Source: Reticulascus tulasneorum
Taxonomy: Eukaryota; Ascomycota; Sordariomycetes; Glomerellales; Reticulascaceae
Direction: 5' to 3'
DNA: 64,000 bases
NCBI GenBank assembly: GCA_001557505.1
Contig: LSAX01000002.1
Coordinates: 1,550,001 to 1,614,000 of the forward strand
Shown: one piece after another, positions 35,017 through 47,223 of the stretch
Numbering within the stretch: position 1 is the stretch's first letter
How the letters are laid out: each line of letters opens with the position of its first letter
Notes under the pieces: generated by a model
Seen by the model: the letters and a program-made list of their open reading frames with translations, nothing else
Told to the model about the DNA's origin: nothing
The model's database searches: none
Position numbers and translations under genes: made by a program

Positions 35017-36660
35017 ATGACCGATACTCAGAAGCAAGGCCATCTACAGCAACCATCCAACATGAGCGCCAACGAGAACACAACGATGCCCACGGAGGCG
35101 CAAAGTGATGTCCATGCTACAGATGTCGAACAGCAGGAACCATCCCGCCTGGTCCAGTTCTACGCACATCCATGGACACAGTGAGTAGATTCAAATTGCA
35201 AAACTCTGGGACCGGCGCTGATTTTTATTTTCAGGATCATTCTTATAAGCTTCATCTGTTTCTGCTTGCCAGGAGTATGTTGCACTCAGCTTCAACCAAG
35301 TCACGAGAGCATCCTACTGACTGAACCCAGATGTATAATGCCCTTGGAGGTCTTGGTGGTTCTGGCCAGGTTGACTCAACTGTCGCCGCCAACGCAACTG
35401 TTGCTCTACTTTCGACTACAGCGGCAACTGCGTTGTTTTTCGTAGGACCTATCCTAACACTCGTTGGGCCACGAATTTGCTTCCTGATCGGTGGATGGAC
35501 ATATGCACTCTACAGCGGCAGCTTGTTGAACTTCAACCGTATGTAACTGTTTCAAAGTCGTCGCTTGCGATGGACCAAAATTGACCGAAGTAGACCAACA
35601 GAATGGACAATTCGTCATTGCCGCCGGTGCTATCTTAGGTATCGGCGCCTCCTTCATCTGGATCGTCCAGGGCGCAATCATGACGACATATGTCCCTGAG
35701 TCGCAAAAAGGCCGTGCTATCGCTGTATTTTGGGTCATTTTTAACCTGGGCGGAGGGATCGGATCTCTCGCTTCCTTCGGATTGAACTTCCACAACAAGA
35801 AGGGCACGGTGAACGATGCCACTTATATCGCCCTCATGGTGATCATGCTCTTTGGTTGGGTCCTTGGTCTATTCATATGCTCCCCTTCGCGGATTCGTCT
35901 CGCTCAGCTTCACGAAGCCACAGAGACCGAGAAGCGGAGTCTGAAGGGCACATTCGAAATGGCAGTCAAGACAATTGCGAAATGGCGAGTATTGTGTATG
36001 CTGCCGTTGTTCTTCTGCGCCAATGTCTTCTACTCGTACCAGCAGAACGACGTCAACGGCCTGACTTTCAACATACGCACTCGTTCCCTTAACGGTGCAC
36101 TGTACTGGATTGCGCAAATGCTCGGTGGTCTTTTGATCGGTCTTCTCCTGGATCTTCCTATGTTTGATCGCACAACTCGTGCAAAGATTGGTTGGGCCGT
36201 CCTCTTCACCACGGGAATGGCCATCTGGGGCGGCGGCTACCAGTTTCAAAAATGGCAAGACGCACGACGGGCTGCCGGATTCAAACAGGATATCGACTAC
36301 ACACAAGGCAGTGAATCCACTGGTCCTATCTTCTTGTACATCTTTTACGGCGCGTACGATGCGTTGTGGCAAGGCTTCTCTTACTGGCTGATTGGCACGG
36401 AGTCAAACTCCACCGGGCGTGCCGCTGTCCTGGTCGGTGCCTACAAAACTTTCCAAGCCACCGGTGGTGCTATGGCGTGGCGTATCAACGCCTTGCACGT
36501 CAGTTCCATGACACAGCTGGCGATGAACTGGGGGCTGAGCATGGGTGCGCTTGTTATCGTTCTACCCACCGTATGGACCGTTAGCAAGCATACCAGTGCT
36601 GAACAAGAGGCTGGAGTAAAGGCCGCGAACACCAAAGTCGACGAGAAGATTGTAGAGTAA
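35017..36660 (+). CDS. UNC-93-like major facilitator transporter
   Basis: Exons are 35017-35180, 35235-35274 (a 40-nt micro-exon), 35331-35538 and 35594-36660, giving 492 residues. The start is the ATG at 35017, because the one at 35003 stops after five codons. The hydrophilic N-terminus of about 50 residues is followed by roughly 11-12 hydrophobic helices. Features typical of fungal UNC-93/DUF895 proteins are FCLPGMYNALGGLGGSGQVD (spliced), NHQQNGQFVIAAGAILGIGA (spliced), SQKGRAIAVFWVIFNLGGGI and YWLIGTESNSTGRAAVLVG. The family is related to MFS sugar carriers, but fungal members are mostly uncharacterised. It is head-to-head with the MurQ-kinase fusion gene, so import of MurNAc, GlcNAc or a muropeptide is a reasonable but unproven guess. 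Confidence 0.88.
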
Positions 36661-37429
36661 GATCGGCCGATAAAGGTCCAGATCCTTGGCCGTTCGGATG
36701 CTTCGCCTTGAAACAGCGAGTTATCGAAGCCGTTGTTAGGCAAGTGTATGCTACTTTTACAATGAACATTGAGTGTTAAAATGCTCCATCGAGCGGCAAC
36801 CCGCTATTTCCATTGCAAATAAAACTTATGTTCCAGATCTCAATATCTTTTTGATTGCCAAGTTGATCTGCCCCTTCTTGCGGAGACCCCAGCTGTTGAC
36901 ATGATGTACTGAGATCGGCGGTAATGGTGCCTTCCTGTAGCGGAAAGTCCAATGCTATTGGTCGATGTGACCTGATATCATGTGCTCGAGTGTAAGTGCA
37001 GCATTGCCGAGTTGTCTCGGAGCTTCGCTGGCTTAGATATTAGAAGCTATATCCATAATATCGAGGCATAATCGGGAGGTTGGCTTATAAAGTTTGGCCA
37101 TTAATATCGGAGAACATGGAGGTACGAGTTGCCTTCCCAGGTAATGCCTGATCGGGCACAGGTGAGACTCCCAGCAGCTGGCCACTTTCTTCTCAGGTCC
37201 GCCTGTAACACTCCAGCTCGGTCTTGCTAATCGGGCCAAAAATGCCGGTTTCCTCCGCATTGATTGCCCGTCGAAACCTCTTGCCGTAGCGGAAAGCTGC
37301 AACGTCTGGCGGGTAAGAGCATGCGGAGACTTTCCCGAGTGTAGCCAGGAGCATGTTATACTAGCACTTTCAAAACCGAGGGTTTCCAAAATGATCGTAA
37401 CTTTGCCTGGGTCCCTTGCGCTTCCTGAT
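36661..37429. other. Convergent intergenic region, no gene seen
   Basis: 3' flanks of the UNC-93-like gene (+) and the cyclin gene (-). A 118-codon open frame on the minus strand (37033-37389) shows no recognisable domain or splice partner. Confidence 0.5.
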
Positions 37430-38516
37430 TCATTCCTCCCCAGCTCTTTCGTCCATCTGCCTCGTCAATTCGTCTTCCACATCCGCCGTCTTATTTCCGT
37501 TCTGTGAATGAATCCCTCGCCTTGCCAGCTCTTTTTCGATGATTCTCTTTGTAATCATTCCTTCGCCTAGCGCTTGCAGTGTATCTCGTTGCTGAACCAT
37601 CCAGTGTTCCAGGCTTCTCATGCCCACCACCAAAAATCCAAGCTCCTCTCGATCAACGTCAAAGACTTCCCACCACTCGCACTCGGGCATTTTAGCTCCA
37701 TGGTCCTTGGCGGCATTATAGATAGCTGCGGTTGCCAGCGCGTGTGGTTGGTGTGTAAGGTATAACATCTGAGGGGACAAAAGCGCAGTGTTGAGGTACT
37801 CGATCGTCCGTTTTGATATCTTTGCCTTTGGCTCAGCAAAGAAGTCCAGTGTCTGTAGGTATGTCACAGCGAGTGGATGAGGTAAAGACACGTGTGTATC
37901 AAATGCCACGGCATACAGAATGCGTGCCTCCAAGCCCAGCAGTCGGTTCTGGAAGTTTAGATAGCCCGTGTCAGTCTGATAGTAGGACAGCGGCTCGTTG
38001 CTTGGTGGTGCAGTTCCGGTGCGGAAAAATGACGAATTTCGGGAGAGGAGGTAGGTGTAGACGTTTGCTACATCTCGAGGTGAGCGAGGTCGTGCCCCTA
38101 GTTTGGATACCAGATAGAGAGAGGCTGCAGACACATCCTAGTGCATCAATTAGCCAAGAGATAGAGAACTGCAACTTAGAGGGGTATCTTGCGCTAAACT
38201 CATGCGACATTGGCGACTCGACCAGCCAATATCGTGCCAGAAGCACATTGGCTTCTGCTGTTGCAGATTGCGGCAGCTCTAGGAGAACACCAGCAGCCTG
38301 GGTAAGGCATTGTGTCGCAAAGTATATAAGGTCCTGCAAGTCTGGAGGCAGGGAGCTAAACGAAGCTCGCCTGTAAAGCTGCTCTACCGCAGCCAGCGGG
38401 TTGATCATATGGGCCATGGTTGGAGGTAGGGCAAAGAGTTTGATATTGCTTCCAGCAGCTCTGTGAAACAAGGCTGAAGGGGGCAGAAAAGGCTTTGTTT
38501 CATTGGTCAAGATCAT
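37430..38516 (-). CDS. Cyclin-box protein (cyclin L/K/C-like)
   Basis: Exons are 38516-38193 and 38137-37430 (phase 0), giving 343 residues. The first cyclin box reads ATQCLTQAAGVLLELPQSAT, then ANVLLARYWLVESPMSHEFS, then DVSAASLYLVSKLGARPRSP. The last two segments are joined by splicing. A second box follows, with LGLEARILYAVAFDTHVSLP and ALATAAIYNAAKDHG. This layout fits transcription-type cyclins (C, K, L or T), which pair with CDKs acting on RNA polymerase II or splicing. I cannot pick the subtype. The intron has a GC donor (AGC|GCAAGA), a GCTAAT branch and a TAG acceptor. No GT donor gives an uninterrupted cyclin box. It shares a 316-bp bidirectional promoter with VPS17. Confidence 0.82.
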
Positions 38517-38832
38517 GTCTAGCCGCCTGACGCGCGTCTGAAAGATGGCCCTAGCTTTTTTATCCCACCTGCGAAGACACCCAGTCAGCCAGTTACCTAG
38601 CTTCAGCCAGCGAATTCAAGCTTTGCACCAATCCAAGTCAGATCAACTACGGCTCCTGTCATAGAGCCATTGTTTGGACTTTGGTGCTGTCTGGAAAAGT
38701 TCTCCACGACTTTGAGTCAATGGATTGCTTGACGCAGTAACTCGCCCGAAGCTTCCTCCCAACGTCCCCGCACCGGCTTTACTGCCAATCGTCATTACGC
38801 AATTTGCCTCGGGATTCAAAGGAATCGCAGCT
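38517..38832. promoter_or_regulatory. Bidirectional promoter between the cyclin gene and VPS17
   Basis: Only 316 bp separate the two divergent start codons, so both promoters and 5' leaders must be compressed here. No individual factor site is assigned. Confidence 0.55.
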
Positions 38833-40781
38833 ATGGACTACAGCGCATCTATACACGACGCAGATAACCCAGCGGCAGCTTCTCCATGGGGTTCCTCCCC
38901 AGGGTCATCTCCGCAACACAACAGGACGAGTTTTAACACGACGCTCGGAGCCGATCAGCCGCCGCCCCCCTTCGGATTTTCTTCGAGTAATGGCATCTCG
39001 GAAGACCAGGGAGATGTTTTCGCCTCGGGCGCGTACCCGAGGCCAAATACAGCAAGCTCTGGCTCTGCAACAGAGGTGGATGAAGAATACAGAACCGAAG
39101 ATTCGTTTGGAGGTCGATCCACTCAGGAACCAACTCCATTTGGCGACGACCAGAGGAAACCAGACACCCCTAAGAAATCGCAAGAGCAGGAGAGGGCTGC
39201 TGGGGAATCGCAGCAATCTGGGCAGGATTCACAAACCCGAAAGCAAACGCAGCCGCAATTCAGGCTGCAAGCAAAGATTACAGGACTCGAGCGAACGGGG
39301 AAGAAGGACCCGATTCTGAGATTTGATGTCCACGTCAGTATCGGCCGGAATATCATTGTTGAGTGAGTCTAACAGCTTACAGACAAATCTACCGCGATAC
39401 CGCACCACCCAGTACCGAGAAGTTCGGCGTCTTCACTCTGAGTTTGTCAAGCTTGCAGAGCACCTCATATCTGCCAATCCAGAAGTGCTTGTGCCTGCCG
39501 TCCCCCCCGCGATTACCTCTGCTGGTGCGGGCACTGACGAGGACGAGACACGTGTGAAAGCATTGCTACAGCGCTGGTTCAACTATGTGTGCAGCAATGA
39601 CATCCTTATGAGGGATGACGAAATGGTTCTTTTTGTGGAGAGCGACTTCGGCTATAGCCCCATGGTAAAAATGAAGCAGCCAGCAACTGGCGTCCGCAGA
39701 AAGATCCTCAAGCAATTCGCGCCGCCTCCCGATGACACCCCGGAGCTACAGGAAGCCCGTCCAATTGTTAAGCTATTCTATCTAGGCACTATGGATGCGG
39801 GTCATAAGGTTGATAAGATGGTAAAATCGCGTCGTGGTGAGTACATATCCATTGTCTCAGGTATGGGACGTTTCAGTGTGTCGCTGACAGCTTGTAGGTC
39901 TAGGACTGGCTGAGTCCGACTTCGGCGTCAAGCTTGGAGCGATGAACATTCAGGAACCGCATCAAGGCCTGGCAAATGCGTACCGGAAGCTCGGCAAGGT
40001 GATTCAGACCGTCGGTGACTATCATGCTGCACAAGCAACCGCACAAGCCACGACAATCGGGGATCCATTCCAGTACCATTCGCAGGATGCTTTCATAGTG
40101 AAGGAGACGCTCACCAACCGTCAAATTCTTATTCGTGAATTCCTACAGGCGCAGGAGAACACGCGCAGCAAGCTGAACGCTGCAGACCGACTCAAGGCTA
40201 GCTCTAATGTTCGTCGAGAGAAGGTTGATGAGGCAATCACGGCCTTGGATGATGCCCGGCAGAACGAAACATACCTCTTTCAGAAAACAACCCGTGTTAC
40301 ACAAAATCTCGTACAAGAGCGTCGGAAGTGGTTTGCCAGGACAGCCGCCGATCTGCGGTTGAGCATCAGGGAGTTTGTGCTTCGAGAAATCGAGGCCGAG
40401 AGGCGTTCTTTGGCACTGCTCGAGAGCGTCAGACCCGACATTCGGTCTATCGACGCATCTGGCGGCTTGAGCCGACTAGGTCGCGAGTCTCACCCTACTG
40501 TGCGGCGAGTAAGCCTTGCAGCTAGTCAAGGACCTAAGGGCGACGCCTGGAGCGGTGTTCCGCGGCGCACGGACAATGTCAACCGCAGCGTGTCCGGCAG
40601 CTTCATGTCCAACGTCCCCGAAGACAACGAAGGTGAAGATGGGCAAGCTCCCGGCGGGCGGGACAGAGCACTCAGCGGTGCAGGTGGTCGAACAGGCTTA
40701 CCCGGTGTGGGCGAGGAGGACGATGAGGATCGAGTGGATGCCAGAAACGCGGCGAGCCGACTGGCAGCAAGCACGTTCTAA
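38833..40781 (+). CDS. VPS17: Retromer sorting nexin Vps17
   Basis: This is the PX-BAR sorting nexin which, with Vps5, forms the membrane-bending part of retromer for endosome-to-Golgi retrieval. Exons are 38833-39333, 39383-39836 and 39898-40781, giving 612 residues. The start MDYSASIHDADNPAAASPWG is typical of mould Vps17. A disordered N-terminal 140 residues is followed by a PX domain (about 142-260), including spliced FDVHTNLPRYRTTQYREVRR and LLQRWFNYVCSNDILMRDDE. A BAR-like helical region (about 330-500) contains YHAAQATAQATTIGDPFQYH and ERRKWFARTAADLRLSIREF. The tail is Gly/Ser/acidic. The phosphoinositide-binding quality of its PX domain cannot be judged here. A 6.4-kb gene-free stretch follows. 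Confidence 0.93.
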
Positions 40782-43700
40782 GGTAGGCAGGCAGGCAGGG
40801 TGAGGAATGGTGCTGATTGCTCGGGATTCTTGCCAACTTCTCTCCTTTGGTAGATGCGCACTGAGCCCCGTATGATATGTAATGTTGTATTCATGTATGT
40901 GCTCCTACATTATTTCCAAGTCGAGCATGTGCTAGCATAATCGAGCCGTCAAAAGTCGGAAGAGGGACCCGGAACCCAAAACCCCATACCGTCCTTGCGT
41001 AGCTTGGAGAGACCGCGCAGATGCGTCTTTCTCGACCATTGGGCGGCTCAGCGTCTGGGTGCCGGTGGCGGACCATCCACAACGCATGCACTCTCTGCAG
41101 CCGAAGCTGCAACCAAGGTGCAACAATTCGTATTGTCCTTTCACGGTACAGGATGCCCCCCCTCTTGAACCTAGAGCTGTCCCTCACCGATGCTTACCGC
41201 CTATCTCTCCCATGGTTCTGACGCCGTCAATTGGCAGTGGACCAAAAAGAAGAGCAAAAGCGTGGACCGCATCGCAAGACAGCAAGGTCGATGTACAGGC
41301 CATTCGAAAAGGGGGGGGGCGACCATTCATGTAGGAGCGGCTGGGGCTGGTGTTGCGGATACGGTGGGTATGCCTTGGGGGGGACATCTCGCCTCACTTC
41401 AATCCCAGTGGCCCCAAAGCTTGGTGCAGAAGCATTTCCCAGATCCTCAACTCTGTGTTACCTACCTGACTCGCTCTCCTTGATCCAAAGTTGCGACTCG
41501 GCAGCTAGAGGACAATTTTTGTTGAGATAACGACTGCCTGCAGGATTGGCGGACATAGAGTAAAGCATGGTCGTGGTCTGATTGTTGAGACTTTGAAATG
41601 GCATCACGGCCAACCGCATGGTTGAACAGAGTTAAAGTACGAGTCAGAATTTCACCTTTCAACCCATTCCACGTTGACTAGATAGGAGGCGTATGGCAAC
41701 ATGCATGCACTGGGATTGATAGGCCATTTCCCGTCTGCGGTATTGAATTCGGTAGTTCTACCTCAAACGAGCCGTCCTGGTCGGTCGCTTGTGGCCTCTC
41801 TGCCTTATCATCGGGAATTTGGAGGATCGCATGCTTGTCCGCCACTCCCTCTTCTGGCCAAAGAGGAAAGAAATGGCATGTGGCAAGACGGCGTTGTCGC
41901 CATGCAAGCGACATAGCACAATCTATCTGACATCTGCAGAAAGAAGAGGCGAGAAAGGGTATTGTTTCAACGGTGGTCCAAAGACCCGGTAATCCCTGCC
42001 GGAGGCATTAGCCGCGGAATGAGTTCTGCCATTTTCAACAGTGTTCCTACTTTTACCGTGCCAATTCTAGCATCCCTCCGTGCCCTCTCTCCCCCGTCCA
42101 TGGTCCAGGATTTCCATTCACCGTTCAACCCTGCTTTCAATAGTGGCTTGAAGGTCGAATCGGTAACCGGAATGACAATCCTGCTTAGGCTGCTGCGGGC
42201 ATCTCCTGGCACTGCAGGTAATGACGGCCGGCGCGCAGGCCAGCGACGCGCGCAGCGGGCACATGCTGGCCAGATGAATACAGCAAGCTATGGCTTCGGA
42301 ATCTCACGCCGGTGTGTGATTCTGGGCGTGTTTGGTTGGTTGGCTGGTTCGGTTGGTGGTGGATACACACCTAGAGGTAGAGATTCTGCACTCCAGGAAG
42401 CGTTTCGTTCTCGATTGCCCCGATTTTGTGGAACCTCCGTCGAAGACCCCATCCGACCTGTTCGCCTCTTCACAGGTCCATTATTACAAGCTGTACATAT
42501 TATTAGGCATGTGTCACCCCCTTCGCACGCCTCGGTAGTTCTGGGCCGTTGGGGAAGCCGACAGGGATCATGTAACCCTCTGAAAGGCGCTGGGATGCCC
42601 TCAGCTTCGTTTGTTTCCTGGAGATGCCCATGCAACGGACTGTTCAGCTTTGAGGTGTGTGGTCTAGAAGCACGGGTAACCAGAATCAAGACGGGCGCGG
42701 AGGTCAATATAACCAATAGGCTCTACAATCTGATGTTTTGAATTCTCAACAAAAATCCATGGAATTCCCCGTCGAGGCGCCCGGCTGTCCTTACTTTGCG
42801 TTGTGATAGTCAACCCTCTGCGACGTGGCACACCTTGACTGAGGACGTTTCACCGCGGCAACTTTCGCCGGCGCTTTCATGCATCTTCATAAGATTGCCG
42901 TGCCCTCGTCAGAGGGTGCTTTGCCTATCACGGAGGCAAGCCCCATGGCGCACCGTTCTGGAATGGCTTCGCATTTCGTCGTTCGCTCCACAGGCTGCAA
43001 GAAGAGGGCGACCTCTCCAACGCTGCGCTGGTCCACTCTGGAGAAGCTAGGAGTCGCCAGATGTAGCAGGGGATAGCCCAGGTTGCGGCCTGTCATCTGC
43101 TTGATCCGATTTGCGAGAGACCGTAGTTTGCACCATCTCCAATTTTTCTGGCAATTTACTCCAACTGGCCTCTAGCGTCCGGCGGGCTTGTAGCGGAGAA
43201 GTCCCCATCTTTTCTCACTGGCTTACGTGCTTACCAAGTCCCATTGATGTCTTTTGCTAATTCTTAGGATTGGCAGGGAGGAGACTTAACGAGCAAGTTG
43301 ATCATTCCAAGTCGAGAACATTAGCTCACTCGGGTCGACATCTCCGAATGGTCTTTGGAATTGCTTGGTTTTGAGTAAAATGTCGTGAATGGGATGTGCG
43401 GTCAGGTGGTGAGCAAGTTCGGCGTGGATTTGCAGGAGCGAGAGTCGATCCATCTGCAAGGTAGGCTTCAGTTGTTGCTGCTGCGGCGGCGGTGCCTCGT
43501 CACCGATTCCCGCGATTCAACCACCACTACTCAGTAGACGACTTGCCCAGATTGATAGTTGGTGTGATGTGTAATCTGACCATTGTTGCACCATAGATTC
43601 ACCGTCTGGTGAGTAGCGGTCAAGTCTGACATAGCTGGTAGGCTCGCCCGGTTAGTTCAATCTGCGGCCGGGGGTGCTGCGAGGGAGACCCGAAATTCAA

Positions 43701-44129
43701 TGCAAGGCATGCCGCTGAGCTAAAGTTGGTGATAGCACGCTCAATGGAGTCATCTCACCTGTATTTGGGGCGGGCCTACGAGATGGTAACTCCAATGGAG
43801 ATCTGACTTTCCATGCAGTTCCAAAGAGCCCGCGGTAAAAGGCATTGCAAAGTTTCCTCTTCCTCCCACTCAGGCTCCCCACGCCGCCCACGCTTTTGCC
43901 ACGTTATCATCCAGTGTTCCGGAAAATTCTTGAGGGAGTCCCGGGACGGGGGACGGGAAAAATGCGAGAAGCAATAAATATAAACTGGGACCTCTTTACC
44001 GCAGAAGCGAGAAGTTTGGTACTTCAGGTCGCGCGCAAAGGCGGGAGCTTGGGTACATGAAGTATCTTATGTACATGGCCATGACCTGAGCGAGCTGAGG
44101 GGACGGGGCCGGGTGGGAATGAGCGCCAA

Positions 44130-44165
44130 TGGATGGATTGGATGGATGGCTGGCTGGATGGATGG
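44130..44165 (+). repeat. GGAT-type tetranucleotide microsatellite
   Basis: Imperfect GGAT/GGCT units in tandem in the gene desert. Confidence 0.85.
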
Positions 44166-45502
44166 GGTCGGGCGTTGAGATGATGGGCCTGGAATAGGGT
44201 TTCAAGTTGTTGCGATATCGTCGAGGTCGACAAGGTGCGCCCCTGCACTTGCCATGTGCAAGCGTCTCGTCATAGGGCCGGCAAAATGGGAGTTGCAGAT
44301 GCGGACGCATTGGCTTGTCGTGGCCGTGGAGGGGAGAGAAGGTCCCTGAACAGGGTTGGATGGCAGGCACTTGGGCCGTCTCTGCCATGTCCTCATCAGA
44401 GTCGGATCAGAGACAAGCTCGTTTCCAAGTACATACGTCAAATGGATCGACTCAGTTCGACGGCCATGGAACAGCAGTATGAGAGTGAGTTTCAATCCGG
44501 CCGAGGCGGCGACGAGACGCCCGTTGAATAGACAAGTGATACTGGAGTAAGTTAGCGTTACCTCTGTAACGGGCCGGATTGACGACATCTTTGATGGATC
44601 GCGGTGGAGTTTTAATGTTGTAAGTTGGAGAAGGACAGGGGAGGATGGGCATGGATGGACCTCCAGATGTGGCACTGGTGGCTTACAGGGGCAAACCTTC
44701 CAAGGATCTTGTACCTTAGCTAGCACCCTGAGCAGCAGTGATCTTTCCCCAAGGCTCGACGGCTCGATGGGGACTGGAGCTGCGTATTCCAAGTGCAGTG
44801 GATTATTGTTTCCGAGCATGTGGGTTTTTGCTCCCATCTTTGTGCTATTTCAAATCTCAGGTCCTGCTTTCCTTGCAGTAGTCGCTCCTGGAGGTGGAGT
44901 TTTCATGCCGCTGGTGGCAGCCAGGCTACATAGCTACCCAAGGCAGTCAGAGCTTTGAACCCAAGCTACCGATCTCAACCGGCAGGTTCGGTGCCTTGCG
45001 ATGCTGGCATCATCTTCTGCCGTCATGACACCTGGGGGAGGGGATGGGGGGGTTGGGGGGACGTATGTATGGGATGTACATATGTAGGTACGTACTTGAG
45101 AGCAGATATGGCGTCAATTCTCGGAACGTGGAGAGGACGGTAGTCGAACCGAATGGCAAGGCAGTCCATATTCGGAATGACTGATCCCTTACTGCAGAAC
45201 TTATAGTCCGCATCTGGAACGTCGATGATATGATGGGGTCGTGCCCATGTCGTAAACTTGGAACAGTATTCGCCGACCTAGGCAATGAGAGACATTGAAA
45301 TAGTTGGGGAACCGAACCCCGACAATCTGACAGATCTCGGGGCCAAAGTGATGAATCTGATATAAGTGCACCGTGAGGGGACGCTATATTACTACTGTGC
45401 TGCTCTCTTTCACGGTTGACAGGGCCTTTACCACTTTGTCTCTGCTGCCCGATCAATCATGGATGGATGAATAGGCATGGGATGGAAAGGGAGGGATGGG
45501 TG

Positions 45503-45534
45503 GATTGATGGATGGATGGATGGATGGGATGGAT
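45503..45534 (+). repeat. GGAT tetranucleotide microsatellite
   Basis: A near-perfect run of GGAT units, second copy of the same repeat class about 1.4 kb away. Confidence 0.9.
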
Positions 45535-46212
45535 GCCCTCTCTCATCTCATGTGCAGCAGCAAGCAGCAAGCAGCAGCCAGAGGGCAATGATCCCATCCA
45601 TCCGCCCCTCCATTCCACGGCTGCAGCCAAAGCTCGAGCCATTCACAGGGCCAGGTCGCTCAAGATCCCATCTGATCCCAAACCGCCCAAGACCATCTCA
45701 TATCTGCCACTCATGCCCAGTCCCCGGTCCATGATGACAGACTGCTTCTGGCCCCCTCCATCGACGAAGGACCTTCCCCCATCAAGCATTCATCTCTCGA
45801 AATATGTGTGGTCCTTTTTTTGTACGTGGTAAAATATCCCAAGGTCCGTGATGGCCCTTGGGAGGGGGCAATTATATCGTCGACAAAGCGGCAAATAAAC
45901 CCTGAGCCTTCAATGCCGTGGTCGACTTTTGTCCCTTCATCTCTCCGTCGCGTCTCTCTGTCATCTCCACTTGCATGTCCGTCGACTCGTGGAATCACAT
46001 ATCCCTATCTCCATGATCATCCCATATTCACCCATGGTATTCTTCCATCGCCTACAACCCTTGGCTCTTCTCTTAAACCCGTCCCACACACACACACACC
46101 ATCCCCCATGCAACCGTTATAGCGACTCCCCTCCATCCCAACTCGTCTCCCGGGTCCCTCACCTACCTTACATGCCCATCCCAGCACCCGCATGCTTCTC
46201 TTTGGAACAGAA

Positions 46213-46227
46213 TTTTTTTTTTTTTTT
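46213..46227 (+). repeat. T15 homopolymer
   Basis: Fifteen consecutive T, a likely length-variable site. An AC dinucleotide run lies 113 bp upstream. Confidence 0.9.
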
Positions 46228-47223
46228 GCCTGCGGTTCGCCATCGTCAGAGCTCCCTCGTCCGCCCCCTGGTTGAACCCCAAGACAGGAATGGCTTGACG
46301 CCGCTTGATGCACGCTGGCTTGTGCTAATAACCCATGCTGTTGCTCATCGTGGCTCCTACGACTCTGGGATGGAGCATGGGGAATTGGTACAAAGCGCTT
46401 GGCTGGCCGTAGGTACCTTGATACCGGCTCTCTGCCGCCCAACAGGTCCCCCATCCCTACCAGCTCCCATGTAGGTACCTGCGAAGTACGGTCTGTCTTC
46501 TGCTCTAGTCTTTCTCCATGGATTTCCTGCCGAGCGAGGTGGCCCCCGTCGCTAGTGTTGCATATGAGTTCCCGAGATTACATGTAGGAAAGAACCTCTT
46601 AGCTTGGCCCAGATAACTCGTCGATATATGACTGGGCAAAGCCGGCCTACCACCATACTGCTCAATGGCCCCTTCGTACGCGCAAGGCCCTCCGCTTTTC
46701 CCTCCTTGCGAAAGGGGGTCCTTGACACTTGGAGGTCACTGATTGACAACACCGTGAACATCATACTCCATCAAGAGGGACCGGAGCAAAAACATGCTAC
46801 TTAAAGAGTGGGGGTACGGCTCCCCCAGCCCAGGACGTACGTGTTTCTGCTATTGTCCGAACTCTCTTATTATTTCCCTTGTGTCAGGTCAGTGATATAT
46901 GTTCTCGCCCGGCCCTCGACACCACATAGTCTCGTCTAAGCTCTTCCACCTTATATCTCACATCCCACGAACTACCCAGTCTTCCTCCAACTGTTTGGCC
47001 CTGTTACTCCAAAAATAAGGGACCCCGCGCCAGATCCCTCCCACCACCTTCCTCTGTCTCTCCCCATATTCGAGCTGGCCTTCGCCCTTGCGCCCCTCAC
47101 ACCCGGCCCTGGCCAATCCCACTGACCGAGGGCTCCCCAATAGGCAGTTAGGCCAAGCCCTAACCTCCATACCAGTCCATCGTCCCACGCTCATCCCACG
47201 CTGTAGGCGTCATCCGGTTGGCA

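Larger units (their letters stand above)
40782..47223. other. 6.4-kb gene desert with microsatellites
   Basis: No supported gene. It contains GGAT-type tetranucleotide tracts (44130-44165 and 45503-45534), an AC tract (46086-46099) and a T15 run (46213-46227). Open frames are mostly mutually overlapping. The only stretch that reads as protein-like is 41678-42240, open on both strands for long distances, and it lacks a recognisable family. No transposon termini, tRNA or rDNA were seen. Long non-coding transcripts or an extended promoter for the downstream dehydrogenase are possible. Confidence 0.5.

Noticed and set aside
37033..37389. 118-codon minus-strand frame between the UNC-93-like and cyclin genes
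   Set aside because: It has no domain, no splice partners and an atypical composition; it is treated as chance.
41962..42741. 259-codon plus-strand frame as a confident gene
   Set aside because: The opposite strand is also open over much of it, there is no recognised family, and the second half is low-quality. It is kept only as a finding.
45295..45330. GGGGTTCGGTTCCCC on the minus strand as a tRNA T-arm
   Set aside because: The loop lacks the conserved purine-A positions, and no acceptor, D or anticodon stem is found beside it.
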